NCBI RefSeq assembly: GCF_004786035.1
Contig: NZ_CP035088.1
Location: 646,001 to 710,000, forward strand
Origin: Pseudomonas viciae
Lineage (GTDB): Bacteria > Pseudomonadota > Gammaproteobacteria > Pseudomonadales > Pseudomonadaceae
DNA: 64,000 nucleotides
Reading direction: 5' to 3'
The first letter of the stretch is position 1, and each line of letters begins with the position of its first letter. A model generated the notes under the pieces. It did no database searches. It was not told the DNA's origin and was given only the letters and a program-made list of their open reading frames with translations. Below, in pieces: positions 8,739-17,267 of this stretch. Position numbers and translations under genes: made by a program.

Positions 8739-9607
8739 GCGAAGTCGTACTCAGCGTTGAAAACCTGATGATGCAATTCGGTGGGATCAAGGCTCTCAAC
8801 GACGTCAGCCTGCAAGTCAAACGTAACTCGATCTTCGCCCTGATCGGCCCCAACGGCGCGGGCAAGACCACGGTGTTCAACTGCCTGACCGGGTTCTACA
8901 AGGCCACGGGCGGCAAGATCGAACTCAACGTGCGTGGTGAGCAGACCGATGTCATCAAGTTGTTGGGCGAGGCGTTTCGCCCAACCGACTTCGTGTCGCC
9001 GAAATCCTTCGCCAGCCGGATGTACTACAAGATGTTCGGCGGCACCCATCTGGTGAACCGCGCCGGCCTGGCGCGCACTTTCCAGAACATTCGCCTGTTC
9101 AAGGAAATGTCGGTGCTGGAAAACCTGCTGGTGGCCCAGCACATGTGGGTCAACCGCAGCCTGGTGGCGGGCATTCTTAACACCAAGGGCTACCGCCAGG
9201 CCGAAAGCGATGCCCTGGACCACGCCTTCTACTGGTTGGAAGTGGTGGACCTGGTGGATTGTGCCAACCGCCTCGCCGGGGAGCTTTCCTACGGCCAGCA
9301 GCGGCGCCTGGAGATTGCCCGGGCCATGTGCACCCGTCCGCAAATCATTTGCCTCGACGAACCGGCCGCCGGCCTCAACCCTCAGGAAACCGAAGCGCTG
9401 AGCGCGATGATCCGGCTGCTGCGCGACGAGCACGATCTGACCGTGGTGCTGATCGAACACGACATGGGCATGGTAATGAGCATTTCCGACCACATCGTGG
9501 TGCTGGACCACGGCACCGTGATTGCCGAGGGCGGTCCCGAGGCGATTCGCAACGATCCGAAAGTGATCGCGGCCTACCTGGGTGCCGACGAAGAGGAGCT
9601 GGTATGA
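8735..9607 (+). CDS. livG: branched-chain amino acid ABC transporter ATP-binding protein LivG
   Basis: 290-residue ABC ATPase with Walker A GPNGAGKTT, signature LSYGQQRRLEIARAM, Walker B IICLDEPAAGLNP and H-loop IEHDMG. It is about 35 residues longer than the usual LivG/BraF of about 255; the extra segment lies between Walker A and the Q-loop region (roughly residues 60-105, rich in FVSPKSFASRMYYKMFGG). It is coupled to livM and livF by ATGA overlaps. Powers the transporter on the cytoplasmic face. Confidence 0.93.
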   Translation: MSEVVLSVENLMMQFGGIKALNDVSLQVKRNSIFALIGPNGAGKTTVFNCLTGFYKATGGKIELNVRGEQTDVIKLLGEAFRPTDFVSPKSFASRMYYKMFGGTHLVNRAGLARTFQNIRLFKEMSVLENLLVAQHMWVNRSLVAGILNTKGYRQAESDALDHAFYWLEVVDLVDCANRLAGELSYGQQRRLEIARAMCTRPQIICLDEPAAGLNPQETEALSAMIRLLRDEHDLTVVLIEHDMGMVMSISDHIVVLDHGTVIAEGGPEAIRNDPKVIAAYLGADEEELV

Positions 9608-10320
9608 GTGGACCTATCCTCGAACTCAAGGAATTGGACGTGTTCTACGGGCCGATCCAGGCCTTGAAAAAAGTCTCGCTGCACATTGGCGAAGGCGAGA
9701 CCGTTAGCCTGATCGGCTCCAACGGTGCCGGCAAGTCCACGCTGCTGATGTCGATTTTCGGCCAACCGCGAGCGGCGGGCGGGCAGATCATTTACCAGGG
9801 CGTGGACATCACCCACAAATCGTCCCATTACATCGCGTCCCACGGCATCGCGCAGTCACCGGAAGGGCGGCGGGTATTCCCCGACATGACCGTCGAGGAA
9901 AACCTGCTGATGGGCACCATCCCCATCGGTGACAAGTACGCCAGCGAAGACATGCAGCGCATGTTCGAGCTGTTCCCACGGCTCAAGGAACGCCGCAACC
10001 AGCGGGCCATGACCATGTCCGGCGGCGAGCAGCAAATGCTCGCCATCGCCCGGGCATTGATGAGCCGGCCGAAGTTGTTGCTGCTCGATGAGCCGAGCCT
10101 GGGTCTGGCGCCGATCGTGGTGAAACAGATCTTCGCCACCCTGCGTGAACTGGCGGCCACCGGGATGACCATTTTCCTGGTGGAACAGAATGCCAACCAC
10201 GCCCTCAAGCTGTCGGACCGAGCCTATGTGATGGTCAACGGTGAAATCCGCCTGACCGGCACCGGCAAGGAACTGCTCGCCAACGAAGAGGTGCGCAACG
10301 CGTATCTGGGCGGGCATTGA
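9604..10320 (+). CDS. livF: branched-chain amino acid ABC transporter ATP-binding protein LivF
   Basis: 238-residue ABC ATPase: Walker A GSNGAGKST, signature MSGGEQQMLAIARAL, Walker B LLLLDEPSLGL, and the VEQN switch region normal for LivF. The start at 9604 (overlapping the livG stop as ATGA) is chosen over the longer in-frame extension from 9259, which lies inside livG in another frame. It is the last gene of the operon, followed by a strong terminator. Confidence 0.93.
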   Translation: MSGPILELKELDVFYGPIQALKKVSLHIGEGETVSLIGSNGAGKSTLLMSIFGQPRAAGGQIIYQGVDITHKSSHYIASHGIAQSPEGRRVFPDMTVEENLLMGTIPIGDKYASEDMQRMFELFPRLKERRNQRAMTMSGGEQQMLAIARALMSRPKLLLLDEPSLGLAPIVVKQIFATLRELAATGMTIFLVEQNANHALKLSDRAYVMVNGEIRLTGTGKELLANEEVRNAYLGGH

Positions 10321-10340
10321 GGCGGGGGCAGCAATGACAA

Positions 10341-10368
10341 ACCGGCGAGTGATCGCCGGTTTTTTTTA
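10341..10368 (+). terminator. rho-independent terminator of the liv operon
   Basis: An 8-base GC-rich stem (ACCGGCGA/TCGCCGGT, loop GTGA) followed directly by eight T residues, 20 bases after the livF stop. Confidence 0.92.
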
Positions 10369-10393
10369 CCTCTCGAATCCACCAAAAATCTCC

Positions 10394-10482
10394 TGTGGGA
10401 GCGAGCTTGCTCGCGATAGCGGAACGTCAGTCACTTGATGGGGCACTGACCCACCGCCTTCGCGAGCGAGCTCGCTCCCACA
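10394..10482. repeat. REP doublet downstream of the liv operon
   Basis: Inverted pair TGTGGGAGCGAGCTTGCTCG ... CGAGCGAGCTCGCTCCCACA with about 30 bases between arms. Confidence 0.85.
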
Positions 10483-10506
10483 GGGATTTTCTTTGTAGTG
10501 AAGAAT

Positions 10507-10993
10507 TGTGGACAACAATCCTGACCCCTTGCGAAACCGCGACATAAAGTCACCGCAAATAGTTGTTTTGTCACAGTTTTGACTTGTCCCCGTTTGCTGT
10601 GGAACCGACTGTGGGTAACGTGGGAGTAGCTGGCTGTAAGCCTTTAAAACCGTGGCTTTCAGGCATGTGATCGTTTTTTGATCAGGCGTTTTTGAGTGGG
10701 CTGGAGTGAGGCTTGTCAACACATTTATGCACACAGCAAAGGGCTCGAAAACCGGTGTGCGAGCCTGTGGATAAGTCTGTGACTAAACTCTGGAAAGACC
10801 GCGCTGAGGGCCGTCGTTACTGGCTTGGAGCCATCCCTCCCAGGGCGCCGACTTATAGCAGATAACCTGAACTGCACAACCTGTGTTGCACGGTCAAGCG
10901 AAAAAATTTTCCAAACACCCCGCAAAGCCTTATGCACAGCGGCTTTCAGAGTTTGCACTTGCCCCCGATTACTGTGGACGTGCCTGTGGATAA
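10507..10993. other. cluster of DnaA-box-like 9-mers in a gene-free stretch
   Basis: The interval 10321-11175 holds no credible gene. Between 10507 and 10993 it has two perfect DnaA boxes (TGTGGATAA at 10766-10774 and 10985-10993) and four near matches: TGTGGACAA 10507, TGTGGGTAA 10610, TTATGCACA 10725 and TTATGCACA 10930. TGTGGACGT at 10973 and TGTGGAACC at 10598 are weaker. There is no dnaA, rpmH or gidA nearby, so this is not the usual pseudomonad oriC. It could titrate DnaA or be a relic of a repeat family. Confidence 0.5.
10574..10642 (+). repeat. diverged direct repeat, copy A
   Basis: Aligns by eye at roughly 70 percent with 10947-11017. Both carry ACTTG(T/C)CCCCG, then CTGTGGA, CTGTGG(G/A)TAA and GGCTG(T/C)(A/G)AGCC in the same order. 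Confidence 0.6.
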
Positions 10994-11017
10994 GGTGCGG
11001 GCAATTGGCTGCGAGCC
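10947..11017 (+). repeat. diverged direct repeat, copy B
   Basis: Partner of the copy at 10574-10642. Both copies include a DnaA-box-like core, so part of the box cluster arose by duplication. Each copy is associated with a nearby TTATGCACA. Confidence 0.6.
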
Positions 11018-11154
11018 TTGTTTGATAAGGCTTGGCGGCAGTTGGTTGTTTTATGAGCAGTCGCTTTGCAAAAAGTGCGTTTCCACAAGCCTTGCCCGTA
11101 GCCTGTCAGGCCGGGCATGCTGTTGGCCGATTTCCATTCAAATGGCTGCCTTAA

Positions 11155-11940
<786 letters not shown>

Positions 11941-11962
11941 GACCGCGATAGCGATTTACCGA

Positions 11963-13096
11963 TCAGCCTAGATATTCGGCCAACCCGCGATAGCAGGTCA
12001 GCAGGTGATACGGCGTGGTGGACGGCATGTCCCGACGGCTGACGATGCCGTCGGTGTCCAGGCATTCATTCCAGCCCTTGGCATGCAGGAACTGTTGTTG
12101 CAGCGCCTGCAATTGACGCAGCAACGCTGACTGGCTGCCCGGGCGCAATGTGAGCGCGCGCAGGTACTCGGCCTGGGCCCAGATGCGCTGGCTGGCGTCG
12201 CGTGGCGTGCCTTGCGATTCCAGGCCCAGCATGGCGCACACTGCGCCCGACTGCGGGTTTACACCTTGTTGCTCGGTATAGCTGAAGCTGCGTTCCAGGG
12301 CGGTGTGCAGCTTACCGTTGCGCAATAGGGGCGATGAGGCGAGCAGGTAATACCACTCGAACTGGTGTCCCGGCTCGAACCAGTTATCCACAGCCTTGAG
12401 CGGCTTTTCCATCATGACGCGCTGCTGCGGGTCGATGAAGCGCTTGAACATTCCGTCGCACAGGCTCAACAACGCTTGGCGGACATGGGTGTCTTCGCGA
12501 ACCGAGAGGGTGGCGAGGAAGGCTTCGGCCAGGTGCATCAACGGGTTTTGCAACGGGCCGGATCCGAGCGTTGACCAATCGCGTTTGAGGCTGGCTTCGT
12601 AGAGGCCGTCGCCGGTGGCAAAGCGTCGGGCGATGACTTCCAGGGCGGCGTTGAGCACCGATTCCACCAGCGGCTCGCGGACTTTGCCCCAGTAATGGGC
12701 GCAGGCGAACAGGATGAAGGCGTGGGTGTAGAGGTCTTTGTCGGTGTCCAGCGGCGCGCCTTGCGGGTCGATGCTGTAGAACCAGCCGCCGTGCTCGGCA
12801 TCGTGGAAATGCCGTTGCAGCGAGCGGAACAGGGCGCCAGCTCGTTCCTCGGCCTGGGGTACTTCGCCGATCAGGCTGGCGAACACATACAACTGCCGCG
12901 CACATGCCATGGCGCGGTAGCGCTGGGGGGGCAGCGGCGTGTGTTCGGCGTCCAGGGATTCATAGGGCAATGCCAATTCGGCATTCCAGCCCGGGCCTTG
13001 CCACATTGGCACGATCACGTCGTGAAAATGCTGACGCACCGTTGTGAACAGGGCGGTCAATTCAGGCTGGGGAGCGGGGCGGGAAGCATCAGGCAT
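11963..13096 (-). CDS. AGE-family epimerase/isomerase (mannose isomerase-like)
   Basis: 377 residues of the N-acylglucosamine 2-epimerase (AGE) alpha6/alpha6-barrel family. Family features seen: RQLYVFASL near residue 68, HFHDAEHGGWFYSID, DKDLYTHAFILFA, NPLMHLAEAFLA and the C-terminal histidine-containing PGHQFEWYYLL. Members interconvert aldoses and ketoses (mannose/fructose) or epimerise N-acyl sugars; the substrate is not readable here. It is monocistronic, facing ydfG-like with 22 bases between stops, and is flanked upstream by a REP pair. Confidence 0.83.
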   Translation of the reverse strand: MPDASRPAPQPELTALFTTVRQHFHDVIVPMWQGPGWNAELALPYESLDAEHTPLPPQRYRAMACARQLYVFASLIGEVPQAEERAGALFRSLQRHFHDAEHGGWFYSIDPQGAPLDTDKDLYTHAFILFACAHYWGKVREPLVESVLNAALEVIARRFATGDGLYEASLKRDWSTLGSGPLQNPLMHLAEAFLATLSVREDTHVRQALLSLCDGMFKRFIDPQQRVMMEKPLKAVDNWFEPGHQFEWYYLLASSPLLRNGKLHTALERSFSYTEQQGVNPQSGAVCAMLGLESQGTPRDASQRIWAQAEYLRALTLRPGSQSALLRQLQALQQQFLHAKGWNECLDTDGIVSRRDMPSTTPYHLLTCYRGLAEYLG

Positions 13097-13182
13097 TGGC
13101 GGACGTCGTCACGGCAGGGGGCGATTGCGCGACATGGTAGCAGAGTGACCGACTCCAGAGAGGTGGTGCCTGTAAGTCCGTC

Positions 13183-13249
13183 ATCGCGAGCAAGCTCGCT
13201 CCCACAGGGATCGACCAAACCGTGGGAGCGAGCTTGCTCGCGATAGCGG
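13183..13249. repeat. REP pair, close-spaced
   Basis: ATCGCGAGCAAGCTCGCTCC and GGGAGCGAGCTTGCTCGCGA facing outward with only about 17 bases between arms, in the gap between the AGE-epimerase and HupE genes. Confidence 0.85.
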
Positions 13250-13268
13250 CCGGGCAGGCGCTAAAGAA

Positions 13269-13841
13269 TCAGCCCGCCAACAACCAAACCCCAGTCGCCG
13301 CCGAAGCCGCCCCGGCCAGCCGCACCAGAGGTGCAGCCGCTCGCGGTAACACGCGAACCAGGGCGAAACCAGCGCCATGCAGCGCCGCCGTGGCCGCGAC
13401 GAAGCCCGCGGCATAGGCCCACGGGCTCGACATGGCTGGCAGCTCCAAACCGTGGGCCACGCCATGGAACAGCGCAAACATAGCCGTTGCAGCAACCGCC
13501 AGGCTCAACGGCGGACGCACCGCCAATGCCACCGCCAGGCCGAGGGCCAGTACCGAAGCGGCAATCCCACTTTCCAGCGCTGGCAGGTTCAGGCCCTCAA
13601 AGCCCAGCAAACCGCCGATCAGCATGGCGCCAACGAAGGTGCACGGCAGTGCCCAGCGCGCCGCGCCTTGTTGTTGCGCGGCCCACAAGCCAACCGCCAG
13701 CATCGCCAGCAAATGATCGAGCCCGCCGACCGGGTGGCCGAGGCCGGCGATCAGGCCATTGTCGCCGTGGCCAGGGTGGGCGAAGGCCAGGGCTGGAGTC
13801 AGGAGCAGGGCGAGGGCGCCGAGGATGCGTTTGAATGTCAT
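13269..13841 (-). CDS. HupE/UreJ family nickel-uptake-associated membrane protein
   Basis: 190 residues: a cleavable-looking N-terminus (LGALALLLTPALAFA), then the family metal motif HPGHGDNG and LGHPVGGLDHLLAM, then about five further hydrophobic helices. HupE/UreJ proteins import nickel or help load it for urease/hydrogenase. It is the last gene of ureE-ureF-ureG-hupE, 31 bases after ureG, which supports a urease nickel role. Confidence 0.9.
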   Translation of the reverse strand: MTFKRILGALALLLTPALAFAHPGHGDNGLIAGLGHPVGGLDHLLAMLAVGLWAAQQQGAARWALPCTFVGAMLIGGLLGFEGLNLPALESGIAASVLALGLAVALAVRPPLSLAVAATAMFALFHGVAHGLELPAMSSPWAYAAGFVAATAALHGAGFALVRVLPRAAAPLVRLAGAASAATGVWLLAG

Positions 13842-13872
13842 GGATGAGCTTCCTTGTTGTCAGTGGAAAAAA

Positions 13873-14487
13873 TCAGGCAGCGGTCAGCAGGCCTTGGCGC
13901 TCGATGAACGCAATGATGGCGTCCAGGCCCTGGCCGGTCTTCTGATTGCTGAACACGAACGGCTTGCCGTTGCGCATCCGTTTGGTGTCGCTGTCCATCA
14001 TTTCCAGGGACGCGCCCACCAGCGGTGCCAGGTCGATCTTGTTGATCACCAGCAGGTCGGATTTACAGATGCCCGGCCCGCCCTTGCGTGGCAGCTTGTC
14101 GCCGGCCGAGACGTCGATCACGTAGATGGTCAGGTCCGACAGCTCGGGGCTGAAGGTCGCCGAAAGGTTGTCGCCACCGGACTCCACCAGGATCAGGTCC
14201 AGGCCCGGGAAGCGCCGGTTCAACTGATCCACCGCTTCGAGATTGATCGACGCGTCTTCGCGAATCGCCGTGTGCGGGCAACCGCCGGTCTCCACGCCGA
14301 TGATCCGCTCCGGCGCCAGGGCCTCGTTGCGCACCAGGAAGTCGGCGTCTTCGCGGGTGTAGATGTCGTTGGTGACGACCGCCAGGTTGTAGCGTTCACG
14401 TAGAGCCAGGCACAGGGCCAGCGTCAGGGCGGTTTTGCCGGAGCCCACCGGGCCGCCGATACCGACGCGCAGAGGTTGTGTATTCAT
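13873..14487 (-). CDS. ureG: urease accessory GTPase UreG
   Basis: 204 residues, the standard UreG length. P-loop GGPVGSGKT at residues 11-19, the metal-binding Cys-Pro-His in [11 protein letters not shown], switch region ESGGDNL, and base-specificity motif [10 protein letters not shown]. UreG uses GTP hydrolysis to deliver nickel to apo-urease with UreD and UreF. Preceded by AGGAGAG. The 9-base gap to ureF shows a single operon. Confidence 0.97.
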   Translation of the reverse strand: MNTQPLRVGIGGPVGSGKTALTLALCLALRERYNLAVVTNDIYTREDADFLVRNEALAPERIIGVETGGCPHTAIREDASINLEAVDQLNRRFPGLDLILVESGGDNLSATFSPELSDLTIYVIDVSAGDKLPRKGGPGICKSDLLVINKIDLAPLVGASLEMMDSDTKRMRNGKPFVFSNQKTGQGLDAIIAFIERQGLLTAA

Positions 14488-14496
14488 GGGTCTCTC

Positions 14497-15171
14497 CTAG
14501 GAACGGAACAAGCGGCTGTACTGGCGCTCATGGGCCATGCACGCCAGGGACAGGCCAAACGCGGCGCTGCCATATTGATCGGGGTCGATGTTCGAGGCGT
14601 TGTGCTGGGCCTGTTGCAGCAGTGGCAGCAATTCACTGGTCAGGCGCTGGGCGGCTTGCTGGCCCAGGGGCAGGGTTTTCATCAGCACCGCCAGTTGGTT
14701 TTCCAGCCAGCTCCACAACCAGGCGGCGAGGGCGTCCTGGGGGCTGATATGCCAGGCGCGGGCAGCCAGGGCCCAGCCCAGGGCCAGGTGCGGTTCGCTG
14801 CGTTGTTCGAGGAAGCCCCGGGCGGCGGCGTCCAGTTCCGGCAGGCCGCCAAGCAACTGCTGCAACGAGTAGCCCATCTGCCGGCTTTCCTGATACAGCT
14901 CGCGGGTTTCCCGGCTGGCGCGGTGTTCTTCACAGTGTTGCAGCAGGGTGTCCCAGTCGTCGGCGGCGGCTGCGCTGCAGTGCGCCAACAGCAAGGGCGC
15001 TTCGAAGCGCGCCAGGTTCAGCAACAGTTGATCGCTGATCCAGCGGCGTGCGTCGTCGGGGTTTTTGACCTGGCCGTTATCCACCGCCATTTCTAGCCCT
15101 TGGGAATAGCTGTAGCCGCCAATAGGCAGTTGCGGGCTGGCCAGGCGCAGCAGCGCCCAGGCCGGGTTCAT
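14497..15171 (-). CDS. ureF: urease accessory protein UreF
   Basis: 224 residues. SPQLPIGGYSYSQGLEMAV at the N-terminus and the closing QYGSAAFGLSLACMAHERQY region are UreF hallmarks. It acts as the GTPase-regulating partner of UreG in the UreDFG activation complex. The start at 15171 overlaps the ureE stop (ATGA), so the longer in-frame extension to 15504, which lies within ureE, is rejected. Confidence 0.96.
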   Translation of the reverse strand: MNPAWALLRLASPQLPIGGYSYSQGLEMAVDNGQVKNPDDARRWISDQLLLNLARFEAPLLLAHCSAAAADDWDTLLQHCEEHRASRETRELYQESRQMGYSLQQLLGGLPELDAAARGFLEQRSEPHLALGWALAARAWHISPQDALAAWLWSWLENQLAVLMKTLPLGQQAAQRLTSELLPLLQQAQHNASNIDPDQYGSAAFGLSLACMAHERQYSRLFRS

Positions 15172-15668
15172 GTGCGCACGCCGAATTGATGCAGGCGTGG
15201 CGCGTAGTTGAAGTCTTCGTCGCCGTGCCGCGAATGATGATGGCCGCCACCATAGGCGCCATGTTCCGGCTGGAACGGTGCTTCGATGGGTTCGGCGACG
15301 GCGCCCAGTTGTTCGAGCATCGCCTTGAGCACGTAATCGTCCAGCAGGCGCAACCATCCATCGCCCACTTGCAGGGCGACGTGGCGATTGCCCAAGTGAT
15401 AGGCGGCGCGGGTCAGTTCGAACGCGCTGGTGCAGGTAACATGCAGTAATTGTTCGGGGCGGGCACAGACACGCACGATGCGACCGTCTTCGGCTTGCAG
15501 GCATTCACCATCGTGCAGCGGCGGCTGGCCTCGCTCCAGAAACAACCCAACGTCCTCCCCCGCGGCACTGAAACAGCGCAGGCGGCTTTTGCTGCGGGCG
15601 TCGAAGGCCAGGTGCAGCTCGGCGTCCCAGCGGGGTTGAGTGTCGATTCTGCGGTGAATCACCAACAT
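15168..15668 (-). CDS. ureE: urease accessory nickel metallochaperone UreE
   Basis: 166 residues: an N-terminal peptide-binding domain, then the metal-binding domain with YHLGNRHVALQV, and a short histidine-rich tail (HGAYGGGHHHSRHGDED). It hands nickel to UreG. The start at 15668 is chosen because upstream sequence in frame is intergenic and carries the sigma-54 promoter. First gene of ureEFG-hupE, separated by 12.4 kb from the structural urease genes. Confidence 0.96.
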   Translation of the reverse strand: MLVIHRRIDTQPRWDAELHLAFDARSKSRLRCFSAAGEDVGLFLERGQPPLHDGECLQAEDGRIVRVCARPEQLLHVTCTSAFELTRAAYHLGNRHVALQVGDGWLRLLDDYVLKAMLEQLGAVAEPIEAPFQPEHGAYGGGHHHSRHGDEDFNYAPRLHQFGVRT

Positions 15669-15704
15669 CGGAAGGCTTCCAGCAATGAACGGTGCTGTGT
15701 TTAG

Positions 15705-15720
15705 AGCAAGGGGCTTGCCA
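15705..15720 (-). promoter_or_regulatory. sigma-54 (RpoN) promoter for ureEFG-hupE
   Basis: Reading on the minus strand: TGGCAAGCCCCTTGCT, one mismatch to TGGCACG-N4-TTGCW, with exactly 10 bases between GG and GC. The predicted start lies about 26 bases before the ureE ATG. Confidence 0.8.
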
Positions 15721-15774
15721 ATCGAAGGGGGTGTAGGAAATAGCGCTAGGAAGGCCGGAGAAGGTGCTTTTTGG

Positions 15775-15821
15775 TGCGCTTTTTTGGTGCTTGGCCTAGT
15801 GGTGGTGCGCCATTTTGTGGC
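15775..15821. promoter_or_regulatory. two NtrC-like enhancer sites upstream of ureE
   Basis: TGCGCTTTTTTGGTGC (15775-15790) and TGCGCCATTTTGTGGC (15806-15821), close to TGCACY-N5-GGTGC. Their starts are 31 bases apart, about three helical turns, and they lie 55-115 bases before the -24 element. An extra GGTGC half-site is at 15763. Confidence 0.6.
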
Positions 15822-15834
15822 TTGCAGGTAACGG

Positions 15835-15923
15835 GTAGGAGCGGGCTTGCTCGCGAAGGCGGTGTCCCATGCCACATCAATGTTGCCTGACTCACCGTCT
15901 TCGCGAGCAAGCCCGCTCCCACA
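15835..15923. repeat. REP doublet between ureE and the TetR gene
   Basis: GTAGGAGCGGGCTTGCTCGC ... GCGAGCAAGCCCGCTCCCAC, inverted. It ends a few bases before the TetR stop codon, on the far side of the ureE enhancer sites. Confidence 0.85.
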
Positions 15924-15927
15924 GGGG

Positions 15928-16560
15928 TTACTCGGTGCTGCCCAACCCTTGCCAATGCTTGAGCCCAATAAAGATAAACCGCAGTTGCTGGGTGATTTTC
16001 ACCTGCGGGGTGAGGTGCTCGGGCAAGGCTTCGGCAGGCGGGTCGATGATGTCCGGCAGGGTGGCGAACACACTCTTGACGATGAGGTCGGCCATCACGC
16101 TTAACCCGGCCAGATCCAGATGCTGCAGTTTTGGCATGAGTGCCAGGTCGGCGGCCAGGTCCGAGCTGATGCCTTCGCGCAGCCGGCCGATGGCTTGGCG
16201 TACCGGCAGGGAGCCGCCGTATTGTTCACGGGCCAGGAACAGGAACTGCGAGCGGTTGGCTTGCACCACGTCGAGAAAGATCCGCACCGACGCATCGATA
16301 ATGCCGCCCATGACGAATTCGTTGTGGCGCACCAGGCGGATGGTTTCGCGGAAGGTCTGCCCGACCTCGCTGACCAATGCCAGGCCCAGTTGATCCATGT
16401 CGTCGAAGTGCCGGTAGAATCCGGTGGGCACGATGCCCGCCGTCCTGGCGACTTCCCGCAGGCTCAGGCTGCCGAACCCCCGGCCGCACTCCATCAAATG
16501 ACGGGCTGCATCCATCAGGGCAATTCGGGTCTGTTGTTTCTGTTCGGCACGGGGCAGCAT
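15928..16560 (-). CDS. TetR-family repressor, FabR/DesT-like
   Basis: 210 residues. The N-terminal helix-turn-helix (SLSLREVARTAGIVPTGFYR at residues 31-50, then HFDDMDQLGLALV) matches the FabR/DesT subgroup that represses unsaturated fatty-acid synthesis or acyl-CoA desaturase genes in response to acyl-CoA. No desaturase or fab gene is adjacent, so the target is unknown and may be distant. Monocistronic. Confidence 0.85.
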   Translation of the reverse strand: MLPRAEQKQQTRIALMDAARHLMECGRGFGSLSLREVARTAGIVPTGFYRHFDDMDQLGLALVSEVGQTFRETIRLVRHNEFVMGGIIDASVRIFLDVVQANRSQFLFLAREQYGGSLPVRQAIGRLREGISSDLAADLALMPKLQHLDLAGLSVMADLIVKSVFATLPDIIDPPAEALPEHLTPQVKITQQLRFIFIGLKHWQGLGSTE

Positions 16561-16670
16561 TGCGGGCTGACTTCTGGTTTACGGGAGCGATGCACTCTAG
16601 CAAATCGGCTTTGCCGGCGTCGAACGGTAGAAGGGGGTCAAGCGGGGAAGACCAAGCTTTTAAAAGTCAA

Positions 16671-16699
16671 AAGCCCGATTGGAGGAATCGGGCTTTTTT
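16671..16699 (-). terminator. bidirectional terminator hairpin
   Basis: Perfect 10-base stem AAGCCCGATT/AATCGGGCTT with loop GGAGG. It is flanked by a run of six T on the plus side and four T on the minus side, 17 bases beyond the stop of the tandem-repeat protein gene. Confidence 0.85.
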
Positions 16700-16715
16700 C
16701 AGGACCACCATGGGC

Positions 16716-17267
16716 TCAGCTCACTGCACTGTTGCGTTCGATCACACGGTCACCACCGTCAGCTGCCAGGGTTTCGCCCAGTGGGGTGCGGTCGGAACCG
16801 TCGGCTGCCAGGGTCTGGCCTTGTGGCGTGCGGTCGGAACCGTCAGCTGCCAAGGTCTGGCCTTGTGGGGTGCGGTCGGAACCGTCGGCTGCCAAGGTCT
16901 GGCCTTGTGGAGTGCGGTCGGAACCGTCGGCTGCCAAGGTCTGGCCTTGTGGCGTGCGGTCGGAACCGTCAGCTGCCAAGGTCTGGCCTTGTGGGGTGCG
17001 GTCGGAACCGTCAGCTGCCAAGGTCTGGCCCTGTGGGGTGCGGTCGGAACCATCAGCGGCCACGGTTTGGCCTTGTGGGGTACGGTCAGAACCATCTTCA
17101 ACCAAGCCGTTTTGTTCCAGGCGATCACGACCGCCTTCGGCAACGGTCTGGCTGTAGACAGAATGGCTGTCCTTGACCTGTGGCGTGGCTTGTTCGGAGG
17201 CTGGCAGTGCAAAAGCAGTCGAGGCCAGCAGTGAAAGGGAAAGGCTCATCAGTAATTGGCGTTTCAT
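16716..17267 (-). CDS. secreted protein made of 14-residue tandem repeats (DGSDRTPQGQTLAA)
   Basis: 183 residues: a signal peptide (QLLMSLSLSLLASTAFA), a short unique segment, then nine near-identical 14-residue units centred on DGSDRTP (42-base period, 16745 to about 17090; eight DGSDR and a terminal DGGDR), and a short tail. The start at 17267 is chosen because it gives a clean signal peptide and has AAGGAGCAACG upstream. The repeat is acidic, polar and low in hydrophobics, so it should be an extended, periplasmic or secreted chain. Similar proteins in other Pseudomonas are, from memory, annotated only as hypothetical or loosely as phage-infection protein. No function is assigned. Confidence 0.75.
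   Translation of the reverse strand: MKRQLLMSLSLSLLASTAFALPASEQATPQVKDSHSVYSQTVAEGGRDRLEQNGLVEDGSDRTPQGQTVAADGSDRTPQGQTLAADGSDRTPQGQTLAADGSDRTPQGQTLAADGSDRTPQGQTLAADGSDRTPQGQTLAADGSDRTPQGQTLAADGSDRTPLGETLAADGGDRVIERNSAVS
16744..17093 (-). repeat. 42-base tandem repeat array inside the secreted-protein gene
   Basis: About eight and a half head-to-tail copies with only a few third-position or single-base differences (AAGG/AGGG, GGCG/GGGG/GGAG). Such low divergence suggests recent expansion or ongoing gene conversion, and copy number is likely to vary between strains. Confidence 0.85.

Noticed and set aside
10366..10734. 122-codon minus-strand frame after the liv operon
   Set aside because: Runs through a REP doublet (GSELAREGG translation is a REP artefact) and has no support.
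10507..10993. chromosomal oriC
   Set aside because: The boxes are there, but dnaA, dnaN, rpmH and gidA-type neighbours and a clear AT-rich unwinding region are not.
16744..17093. CRISPR array
   Set aside because: The 42-base repeats are head to tail without unique spacers and lie in frame in a coding sequence.
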